Below are positions 33,268-37,262 of a stretch of 37,262 nt of DNA, one piece after another. Origin of the DNA: a virus; the IMG/VR virus record IMGVR_UViG_3300025168_000245, positions 1 to 37,262 of that record. One strand, 5' to 3'. A program made the translations under genes and the position numbers. Under the pieces are notes generated by a model. It saw only the letters and a list, made by a program, of their open reading frames with translations, made no database searches and was not told where the DNA came from. Positions within the stretch are counted from its first letter, which is position 1; every line of letters begins with the position of its first letter.

Positions 33268-33319
33268 TACTGCTCGCGTTCCGTGCCTGTCACCCTTGCA
33301 TGATAGGTTAAGGAGAGAG
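33256..33319 (+). repeat. Repeat block 1 of the TGCATGA array
   Basis: A variant copy CCCTTGCGTGATA overlaps the nuclease stop codon, then a full CCCTTGCATGATA at 33293-33305. The 48 bp from 33272 to 33319 recur at 33944-33991 with one difference. It lies just before the first array promoter. Confidence 0.8.
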
Positions 33320-33338
33320 AATTAGCGAAAAGAAAGGG

Positions 33339-33396
33339 TTGTATTTATGGGAGTCTTAGTATAAGATAGGGGTTCAATCAATAACAGGAGAACGAA
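33339..33396 (+). promoter_or_regulatory. Array promoter with TATGGGA element (unit 1)
   Basis: TTGTAT (33339-33344), TATGGGA (33346-33352), 7 bp, TATAAG (33360-33365), then leader TTCAATCAATAACAGGAG before the GTG start. The -35/-10 spacing of 15 is short. The leader is almost identical to that of the unit at 36676. Confidence 0.6.
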
Positions 33397-33813
33397 GTGT
33401 CTAAAAGACTTACAAATAAAGAAATAAAAACAATCGCATCACGCACCGCTCAGGAGATAAAGACAGCAGTAGAAAAGAAAGCTATGAGCGAAACCGATAC
33501 GCGCACAGCAATGAATGACGCACAAGCAATACAGAAAAAAATAAAACAAGCCGAGAAGAAGACAAGCGACCTTCGTAAAGAGAAAGAAGATCTTGTTAGA
33601 GCGTTCAATGATGCCAATGATAAACTTAAAATGGAGTGGTCTTGGAACAGCGACCATAAGCCATGCATTGAACTGAACCTAGAAAGTCCCACCCATAGGT
33701 ACAATTACGGATTAGCTGACAGGCTTGAGGACGACCTAATTATAGAAATGGTTAAGCATGACCACGACTTAGAGGCGGTGCTAAAAACAATTAAGGACAA
33801 GTACCTTAAGTAA
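33397..33813 (+). CDS. Coiled-coil accessory protein (138 aa)
   Basis: GTG start placed by the conserved AGGAGAACGAA leader. Residues 1-70 are Lys/Ala/Glu/Asp-rich and helical (AQAIQKKIKQAEKKTSDLRK), probably a coiled coil. The C-terminal part has a small domain (WSWNSDHKPCIELNLESPTH; EMVKHDHDLEAVLKTIKDKY). Not recognised. It forms its own transcription unit, ending in the terminator at 33893. Confidence 0.65.
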   Translation: MSKRLTNKEIKTIASRTAQEIKTAVEKKAMSETDTRTAMNDAQAIQKKIKQAEKKTSDLRKEKEDLVRAFNDANDKLKMEWSWNSDHKPCIELNLESPTHRYNYGLADRLEDDLIIEMVKHDHDLEAVLKTIKDKYLK

Positions 33814-33892
33814 GGCTTAGCGTGCTATGTGTGTCTAGTTAGGGCGCGATTAATTGGGGCAATGAAAACACACTACAACCCCAACCACCGAG

Positions 33893-33924
33893 AACCCCCC
33901 ACAGAAATGTCGGGGGTTTTTTTT
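33893..33924 (+). terminator. Intrinsic terminator
   Basis: AACCCCC (33893-33899) pairs with GGGGGTT (33912-33918), followed by a run of eight T (33917-33924). It closes the 138-aa protein's unit. A short ACACACTA-type spacer of about 80 bp precedes it. Confidence 0.85.
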
Positions 33925-33943
33925 CGCCCGCGCTCCGCTGACC

Positions 33944-33991
33944 GCTCGCGTTCCGTGCCTGTCGCCCTTGCATGATAGGTTAAGGAGAGAG
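33944..33991 (+). repeat. Repeat block 2, 48-bp copy
   Basis: 48 bp matching 33272-33319 with a single A/G difference; contains CCCTTGCATGATA (33965-33977) and ends AAGGAGAGAG. It lies between the terminator and the next promoter. Confidence 0.85.
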
Positions 33992-34010
33992 GCAGAGGCT
34001 AAAAATAAAG

Positions 34011-34039
34011 CTGTTATGTGTCCCATAATATGGTATATT
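34011..34039 (+). promoter_or_regulatory. Array promoter, inverted half-site (unit 2)
   Basis: Extended -10 TGG-TATATT (34034-34039); weak -35 CTGTTA (34011-34016). Instead of TATGGGA the reverse complement TCCCATA (34021-34027) lies in the spacer. The leader is AT-rich and ends CAAAGGAGGGC before ATG 34090. Confidence 0.5.
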
Positions 34040-34089
34040 AAGAGAGTGAATATATTATTAAATAACCTAAAACAAAGGAGGGCATTTTT

Positions 34090-34275
34090 ATGTCTAAAAC
34101 AAAAAAACAATTAACAAAACAACAAAAAATTGACCTGTCAAGACTGGGTACTGGTGTCCGTGTTGAGATAGCAAAACTGGAAAAAGAGGGCGCGTTAAAC
34201 GATCCCCTCCGCATGGCTTACTTCTGGTTTTATTTCAACCTCTGTACAACTGATATTCTTAGGAGGGCAAAATGA
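34090..34275 (+). CDS. Small basic protein (61 aa)
   Basis: AAAGGAGG upstream of the ATG. MSKTKKQLTKQQKIDLSRLG, then helix VRVEIAKLEKEGALNDPLRM and a more hydrophobic aromatic end (AYFWFYFNLCTTDILRRAK). Two helices; function unknown. It overlaps the next gene by 4 bp. Confidence 0.6.
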   Translation: MSKTKKQLTKQQKIDLSRLGTGVRVEIAKLEKEGALNDPLRMAYFWFYFNLCTTDILRRAK

Positions 34276-34595
34276 ACCAAGAACACTACAAAAAAGACGA
34301 AATCAAAGAACACTTTGACGACTTCCTAGAAGATCACGACAAAGAATGGATAGAAGAAAACATTGACGATATCCATCACTACGCCTTCAATGAGGATTAT
34401 TACATCATTGGTTATTATCAAGCGCGGGTGTGGTGCGGTGATGAGGTGTTTAATATTATTGAAACCATACGAGAATATGAAGAGTCTAGTTTTGGTGAAG
34501 TTACTACAGATTTTTCAGACGCTGAGAAAGTGGTAAACATGTATACCTACATTGTAGGTGAACAAGTGGTTCATGACTGGCTAGAAACTAGATAA
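34272..34595 (+). CDS. Acidic conserved phage protein (107 aa)
   Basis: Strongly acidic N-terminus (KEHFDDFLEDHDKEWIEENI), then DIHHYAFNEDYYIIGYYQAR, FNIIETIREYEESSFGEVTT and VVNMYTYIVGEQVVHDW. I recall similar proteins (DIHHxxFNxDYxIIG...E..FGEV...VNMyxYIxGE) in other marine phages, without function. Coupled to the previous gene by ATGA overlap and followed by a terminator. Confidence 0.7.
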   Translation: MNQEHYKKDEIKEHFDDFLEDHDKEWIEENIDDIHHYAFNEDYYIIGYYQARVWCGDEVFNIIETIREYEESSFGEVTTDFSDAEKVVNMYTYIVGEQVVHDWLETR

Positions 34596-34611
34596 TTAAT
34601 TTTTCCTGTGG

Positions 34612-34645
34612 TCGCCTCTCTGTAATAGGGGGGGCGATTTTTTTT
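34612..34645 (+). terminator. Intrinsic terminator
   Basis: TCGCC (34612-34616) pairs with GGCGA (34633-34637), with CTC/GGG inner pairs, then a run of eight T. It follows the acidic 107-aa gene by 17 bp. Confidence 0.75.
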
Positions 34646-34671
34646 GTCCGTGTTCCGCTGTCCGCCTGTCG

Positions 34672-34737
34672 CCCTTGCATGATACTTGTCACCCTTGCAT
34701 GATACTTGTCGCCCTGGCATGACACTTGTATGATAGA
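34672..34737 (+). repeat. Repeat block 3, three 20-bp-period units
   Basis: CCCTTGCATGATA at 34672 and 34692 and CCCTGGCATGACA at 34712, each start exactly 20 bp after the last, joined by CTTGTCR; a decayed fourth copy (CTTGTATGATAG) ends the block. Lies between terminator and promoter. Confidence 0.9.
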
Positions 34738-34775
34738 TAAACCCTTGTATATCAATAACTTACAGGCCAAAGAAC

Positions 34776-34837
34776 TTGCAAAAGTATGGGAAATATGCTA
34801 TATTTAACCCACATATTAATTAAACAGGAGAACAAAT
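34776..34837 (+). promoter_or_regulatory. Array promoter with TATGGGA element (unit 3)
   Basis: TTGCAA (34776-34781), TATGGGA (34785-34791), 7 bp with TGC extended -10, TATATT (34799-34804), 17-bp spacing. Leader ATTAATTAAACAGGAGAAC to the ATG at 34838. Confidence 0.7.
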
Positions 34838-35065
34838 ATGTTAATAACAGAAGAAAACATCAACAGAGCAAGACTGCTCACACTACGCACAGCCCTTAAA
34901 CTGGAAGTGCTAGGCCTTAAAAGAGGGGGGCGTTCAGCTTATGTAATATTAAAAGATGAACTTGGCCTTAAAGGCTCAAGGGAAAGCGTACTACAACAAG
35001 TAGAGCGATACCTTGAAATGGTAGAAGAGCAGTCTATGTTGATTGATCAAGGCTTAAGCGAATAA
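34838..35065 (+). CDS. Small conserved phage protein (75 aa)
   Basis: MLITEENINRARLLTLRTAL, KLEVLGLKRGGRSAYVILKD and ELGLKGSRESVLQQVERYLE. The LITxxNINxARLLTLRxALxLExxGLKRxGRSAY pattern is familiar from phage small proteins; no function assigned. Predicted helical, single-gene unit followed by a strong terminator. Confidence 0.7.
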   Translation: MLITEENINRARLLTLRTALKLEVLGLKRGGRSAYVILKDELGLKGSRESVLQQVERYLEMVEEQSMLIDQGLSE

Positions 35066-35080
35066 GCCTCTTCACCCTTT

Positions 35081-35117
35081 CCCCTGACCTACTTGTTGTA
35101 GGTCAGGGGATTTTTTT
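35081..35117 (+). terminator. Strong intrinsic terminator
   Basis: Perfect 12-bp stem CCCCTGACCTAC / GTAGGTCAGGGG with loop TTGTT, then A and seven T. Closes the 75-aa protein's unit. Confidence 0.93.
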
Positions 35118-35125
35118 GCCTGTCG

Positions 35126-35182
35126 CCCTGACATGACGCCCGCCTGTCGCCCTTGCATGATACTTGCTACCCTTGCATGACA
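35126..35182 (+). repeat. Repeat block 4, three units
   Basis: Diverged CCCTGACATGACG at 35126, then CCCTTGCATGATA at 35150 and CCCTTGCATGACA at 35170, the last two 20 bp apart. A TGCAGCTGCA palindrome lies at 35204-35213 after the block. Confidence 0.85.
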
Positions 35183-35226
35183 GGGAAAACCAGTACGATC
35201 CGTTGCAGCTGCACCCGCAGAAATAA

Positions 35227-35290
35227 TCGACACATGGGACATGTCCCATGCTATAATAGGTACTCATTTAATCAAAACAGGAGAATTAAA
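35227..35290 (+). promoter_or_regulatory. Array promoter with perfect 18-bp palindrome (unit 4)
   Basis: TCGACA (35227-35232), palindrome CATGGGACATGTCCCATG (35233-35250), then C and TATAAT (35252-35257) with TGC extended -10. The palindrome fills the spacer (19 bp). Leader ends ACAGGAGAATTAAA before ATG 35291. Confidence 0.75.
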
Positions 35291-35599
35291 ATGACAATAA
35301 AAATAATGGATCTTAACTATAGAATAAGAGTACAAACCTTAGAGGAAGACATGGTTATCTCTATAAGTGAGCTGGATCCAAAGCTCTTCACAGATAGAGA
35401 CTGGCAAGCACTACACAATGCGATCCGTCATTACATTGATAGAGTTGAATGCGATATATGTGGAGGAGACATAGCTCCAGAGCTAACTCCTGAAGGACAG
35501 GTTTACTGGACACAAGGACACGATGCTCACCCTGTTGTTGACGGTCGGTCTTGTGAAACATGTCACACGACGAAAGTTCTTCCAGCCCGTCTCAGCTGA
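35291..35599 (+). CDS. Small zinc-finger-like protein (102 aa)
   Basis: Start set by the conserved AGGAGAATTAAA leader. The N-terminal half is a mixed domain (MTIKIMDLNYRIRVQTLEED; LDPKLFTDRDWQALHNAIRH). The C-terminal half has CDIC and CETCH-type pairs about 30 residues apart with an intervening His, which suggests a zinc ribbon. Not recognised. Single-gene unit with its own terminator. Confidence 0.65.
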   Translation: MTIKIMDLNYRIRVQTLEEDMVISISELDPKLFTDRDWQALHNAIRHYIDRVECDICGGDIAPELTPEGQVYWTQGHDAHPVVDGRSCETCHTTKVLPARLS

Positions 35600-35610
35600 G
35601 AACTAGCCCG

Positions 35611-35646
35611 ATCCCCGATCTACAGCTGTAGGTCGGGGATTTTTTT
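35611..35646 (+). terminator. Strong intrinsic terminator
   Basis: ATCCCCGATCTACAG pairs with CTGTAGGTCGGGGAT (one mismatch), followed by six further T. Lies 11 bp after the zinc-finger-like gene. Confidence 0.92.
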
Positions 35647-35673
35647 CGCCCGCTCGCCCCGATCCGCTCGCCG

Positions 35674-35706
35674 CCCTTGCATGACACTTGCTACCCTTGC
35701 ATGACA
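35674..35706 (+). repeat. Repeat block 5, two units
   Basis: CCCTTGCATGACA at 35674 and 35694, exactly 20 bp apart, joined by CTTGCTA. Followed by GGCAGAGGAGAGAG, which resembles the end of blocks 1 and 2. Confidence 0.9.
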
Positions 35707-35725
35707 GGCAGAGGAGAGAGAGTGA

Positions 35726-35788
35726 TTGACAGTTATGGGATTGTTGGTATATAATGGGCCTTCATTTAATAAATACAGGAGAATGAAA
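35726..35788 (+). promoter_or_regulatory. Array promoter with TATGGGA element (unit 5)
   Basis: Consensus TTGACA (35726-35731), TATGGGA (35734-35740), TGG, then overlapping -10s TATATA/TATAAT (35748-35755). Leader TTCATTTAATAAATACAGG before AGAATGAAA and the start. Confidence 0.8.
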
Positions 35789-35956
35789 ATGAAGAGTCTT
35801 TATTCAGAAGAACTAAGGGACTATGATAATCTACAGCTTATTCATGAAGTGCTGGGAAAACAACGAATAAGAACATTGGAAGGTAAGACAATGACCTTAG
35901 CCGAATGGCGTTTAAAAAACGGTGAACCTAAGAAATTTAAAAGGGGTGGGGCATGA
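35789..35956 (+). CDS. Small unknown protein (55 aa)
   Basis: ATG at 35789 chosen because it aligns with the start after AGGAGAAT-AAA in the sister units; an in-frame ATG at 35783 is possible. MKSLYSEELRDYDNLQLIHE, GKTMTLAEWRLKNGEPKKFK. Basic C-terminus; function unknown. Stop overlaps the next ATG. Confidence 0.6.
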   Translation: MKSLYSEELRDYDNLQLIHEVLGKQRIRTLEGKTMTLAEWRLKNGEPKKFKRGGA

Positions 35957-36123
35957 ACATAGTTAATACTTATATCTTGGTTCTGGCCACTGGCGGCGCG
36001 ATAGGCCTACCTTATGTTGCTTACACTCTATATAGACAGACCGATGTGATAATGATGGTCCTATTGACCGCCCTTCTCGCTGTGCTTTGTATGCTTGTCT
36101 CTATTGTTATATTGTTTGTATGA
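35953..36123 (+). CDS. Small membrane protein, two helices (56 aa)
   Basis: ATGA overlap with the previous gene. Hydrophobic segments about residues 4-26 (VNTYILVLATGGAIGLPYVA) and 33-55 (IMMVLLTALLAVLCMLVSIV) separated by a polar YRQTD turn. Phage-encoded membrane protein of unknown role; coupled at its end to another hydrophobic peptide. Confidence 0.6.
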   Translation: MNIVNTYILVLATGGAIGLPYVAYTLYRQTDVIMMVLLTALLAVLCMLVSIVILFV

Positions 36124-36191
36124 CGCGCCTGATTATCGGGCTTGTTATCTTCACAATCTTCTATCTAATCCCTATACTCGCGAGGGTATAG
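36120..36191 (+). CDS. 23-aa membrane peptide
   Basis: ATG overlaps the previous stop (ATGA). MTRLIIGLVIFTIFYLIPIL, then ARV: one membrane helix with Arg at both ends. Coupling and composition support it, but its size makes it tentative. Function unknown. Confidence 0.45.
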   Translation: MTRLIIGLVIFTIFYLIPILARV

Positions 36192-36194
36192 GGG

Positions 36195-36237
36195 GCGCTT
36201 GTTCCGCGTTCTCCTGTAAATTACAAGGGACAAGCGC
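36195..36237 (+). other. Hairpin ending at the next promoter's -35
   Basis: GCGCTTGTTCC (36195-36205) pairs with GGGACAAGCGC (36227-36237) with one G-T pair. It replaces terminator and repeat block before this unit; there is no T-run. The last base abuts TTGACA. Confidence 0.6.
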
Positions 36238-36300
36238 TTGACACATGTATGGGATCTATGGTATATTGGTGGTTCATTTAATAAATACAGGAGAATTAAA
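36238..36300 (+). promoter_or_regulatory. Array promoter with TATGGGA element (unit 6)
   Basis: TTGACA (36238-36243), TATGGGA (36248-36254), 7 bp with TGG, TATATT (36262-36267); spacer 18. From TTGACA through the ATG, 66 bp, only two bases differ from the unit at 37031. Confidence 0.85.
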
Positions 36301-36549
36301 ATGAACCAATTAGAATTAAACCTAGACCCAACAAGGAAACTACCCTTCGGTTGTAAAGTAATAGACAAAGAACCAAAGGAAGTAGCTAATCCCTATTCAG
36401 GTGAAACAGTCCTACTTGAGCCCGATGCGATAGCAGTCTATGACACAATCAAAGGAGCAGAATTGTTTGAGCAATATGATCTAGTTCGTAAAGGATTGGA
36501 TTGGTTCAAGGAACATGAACCAAAGGCTTACATGGTTTTGTTAGACTAA
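36301..36549 (+). CDS. Small conserved phage protein (82 aa)
   Basis: MNQLELNLDPTRKLPFGCKV, VANPYSGETVLLEPDAIAVY, DTIKGAELFEQYDLVRKGLD and WFKEHEPKAYMVLLD. The NPYSGExxxLEPxAxAVYDxIKGxE...GLxWFxxxxPKAYMVLLD series is one I have seen in marine phages; no function is known to me. Single-gene unit with a strong terminator. Confidence 0.75.
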   Translation: MNQLELNLDPTRKLPFGCKVIDKEPKEVANPYSGETVLLEPDAIAVYDTIKGAELFEQYDLVRKGLDWFKEHEPKAYMVLLD

Positions 36550-36561
36550 CTGACTAGCCCT

Positions 36562-36595
36562 AAGCCCCCACATCTATCAAGGTGTGGGGGCTTTT
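36562..36595 (+). terminator. Strong intrinsic terminator
   Basis: 11-bp perfect stem AAGCCCCCACA / TGTGGGGGCTT with a 10-nt loop, then TT and C. The T-run is short but the stem is strong. Confidence 0.85.
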
Positions 36596-36612
36596 CTTAT
36601 GCCTGCCTGCCG

Positions 36613-36645
36613 CCCCTGCATGACACTTGCTACCCTTGCATTACA
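36613..36645 (+). repeat. Repeat block 6, two units
   Basis: CCCCTGCATGACA at 36613 and CCCTTGCATTACA at 36633, 20 bp apart, joined by CTTGCTA. Lies between terminator and promoter. Confidence 0.85.
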
Positions 36646-36675
36646 TACAGCAAAAAAGGCCCAAAAATCAAGGAT

Positions 36676-36732
36676 TTGACACTTATGGGACACATGGTAT
36701 AATAGGGTTTCAATCAATAACAGGAGAACGAA
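36676..36732 (+). promoter_or_regulatory. Array promoter with TATGGGA element (unit 7)
   Basis: TTGACA (36676-36681), TATGGGA (36684-36690), 7 bp with TGG, consensus TATAAT (36698-36703); spacer 16. Leader TTCAATCAATAACAGGAG as in unit 1. Confidence 0.88.
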
Positions 36733-36912
36733 ATGGAAACGAAAATTCCAGAAATTCCAAACTACAAACTTCGACCATTCAAACAGGCATTTCGCAATGC
36801 TTGGGCCAGGGGTGCTATAGAGGAGGGTGAGTCGTGGATGTATATTTACAGCGACAACGAGTTCGACCACTTCAAGCACAACATCTATCGTTGGACCAAA
36901 GTTCCTTACTGA
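36733..36912 (+). CDS. Small unknown protein (59 aa)
   Basis: Start set by AGGAGAACGAA. METKIPEIPNYKLRPFKQAF, RNAWARGAIEEGESWMYIYS, then DNEFDHFKHNIYRW. Aromatic-rich, mixed charge; function unknown. Single-gene unit followed by a terminator. Confidence 0.65.
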   Translation: METKIPEIPNYKLRPFKQAFRNAWARGAIEEGESWMYIYSDNEFDHFKHNIYRWTKVPY

Positions 36913-36923
36913 CGGGCCTTTCG

Positions 36924-36959
36924 ACCCCCGCACTTTTTCGGAGGTGCGGGGGTTTTTTT
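36924..36959 (+). terminator. Strong intrinsic terminator
   Basis: ACCCCCGCAC (36924-36933) pairs with GTGCGGGGGT (36944-36953) and is followed by six more T. Lies 11 bp after the 59-aa gene. Confidence 0.92.
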
Positions 36960-36987
36960 CGTCTGTTTTTGGCCCTTTCGCTCGCCG

Positions 36988-37000
36988 CCCCTGCATGACA
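36988..37000 (+). repeat. Repeat block 7, single unit
   Basis: CCCCTGCATGACA, one copy. A 7-bp inverted repeat TGCGTCA / TGACGCA follows at 37020-37038, overlapping the next -35. Confidence 0.8.
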
Positions 37001-37030
37001 CGCCATAACACAATAGGACTGCGTCACTAC

Positions 37031-37093
37031 TTGACGCATGTATGGGATCTATGGTATATTGGTGATTCATTTAATAAATACAGGAGAATTAAA
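37031..37093 (+). promoter_or_regulatory. Array promoter with TATGGGA element (unit 8)
   Basis: TTGACG (37031-37036), TATGGGA (37041-37047), 7 bp with TGG, TATATT (37055-37060), then the TTCATTTAATAAATACAGG leader. Nearly identical to unit 6. Confidence 0.82.
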
Positions 37094-37262
37094 ATGAACA
37101 AAACTGAAACAACTATAAAATCATTATTAAGAACGCTTTTAGAAAAGTCTGAGAAGGAAGGACTAAAGTTCAGATTCAATATGCAAATTGTAGAGGATTG
37201 GGGAGGCATACCTGAAAAAAGAGAATGGGGATATGACATAGATCAACTCATTGAAGATTTGC
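37094..37262 (+). CDS. Unknown protein, 3' truncated by window edge
   Basis: ATG placed by the shared AGGAGAATTAAA leader. Visible part starts MNKTETTIKSLLRTLLEKSE and continues KEGLKFRFNMQIVEDWGGIP; helical then mixed. The end is outside the window. Function unknown. Confidence 0.6.
   Translation, partial: MNKTETTIKSLLRTLLEKSEKEGLKFRFNMQIVEDWGGIPEKREWGYDIDQLIEDL

Noticed and set aside
34672-35706. Possible CRISPR array in the TGCATGA repeat blocks
   Set aside because: Copies recur every 20 bp with 7-bp joins and are interrupted by genes; there are no unique spacers of CRISPR length and no cas genes.
1-37262. tRNA genes, integrase and attachment sites
   Set aside because: I saw no cloverleaf-like sequence, no tyrosine or serine recombinase motif and no attachment-site candidate.

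Overview
The window is a segment of a tailed double-stranded DNA bacteriophage (Caudoviricetes), most likely an uncultured marine phage with a podovirus-like virion. The evidence is a late block of tail, lysis and ejection-type proteins with several small proteins of kinds I associate with marine viral metagenomes, a family A DNA polymerase, an archaeo-eukaryotic-type primase, a MGME1-like exonuclease and a terminase small subunit. No ribosomal or transfer RNA, integrase or bacterial housekeeping gene is visible. Portal, capsid, terminase large subunit and a recognisable endolysin are also absent, so the genome extends beyond the window; the first and last genes are cut by its edges.

Layout. 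(1) 1-17365, plus strand, tightly packed late genes: a large acidic Cys-repeat protein (5' truncated), small basic proteins, two membrane proteins (holin candidates), an overlapping inner/outer spanin pair, a 628-aa tail protein, several Gly-rich virion proteins and a 1826-aa putative internal virion/ejection protein. Stops and GTG or ATG starts overlap repeatedly, implying translational coupling. (2) 17289-24748, minus strand, replication operon read leftward: conserved unknown, possible ssDNA-binding protein, primase, UvrD-like helicase, family A polymerase, a tiny ribbon-helix-helix protein, exonuclease. It starts at a good promoter with a 9-7-9 palindrome over the -10 region, and its last gene overlaps the end of the 1826-aa gene by 77 bp. 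(3) 24858-29157, plus strand: SNF2-type helicase, a second ribbon-helix-helix protein, a structured untranslated leader, seven small overlapping genes ending in a DUF3310 protein, a 398-bp non-coding region with four copies of a 12-mer, and the terminase small subunit. (4) 29160-32762, minus strand: fifteen small, mostly acidic and mostly overlapping genes from one promoter, including a tandem gene duplication. (5) 32863-37262, plus strand: a VRR-NUC-type nuclease and then an array of short transcription units.

The array in (5) is the most striking part. Most units hold a sigma70-like promoter carrying a TATGGGA element 7 bp before the -10, a conserved leader with ACAGGAG, one to three very small genes, usually a strong intrinsic terminator, and usually one to three copies of a 20-bp-period repeat (core CCCTTGCATGAYA) before the next promoter. 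One promoter holds a perfect 18-bp palindrome containing the same half-site, which suggests a dimeric regulator controlling many small genes. A related promoter precedes the small-gene operon at 26.7 kb. I read this as a phage-encoded regulon of insulated accessory cassettes; function, timing and regulator are inference.

Replication is probably carried out by the primase, helicases and PolA (with Leu at the position equivalent to E. coli Phe762), with exonuclease and VRR-NUC nuclease processing DNA, the terminase packaging it, and the spanins and holin candidates releasing virions.
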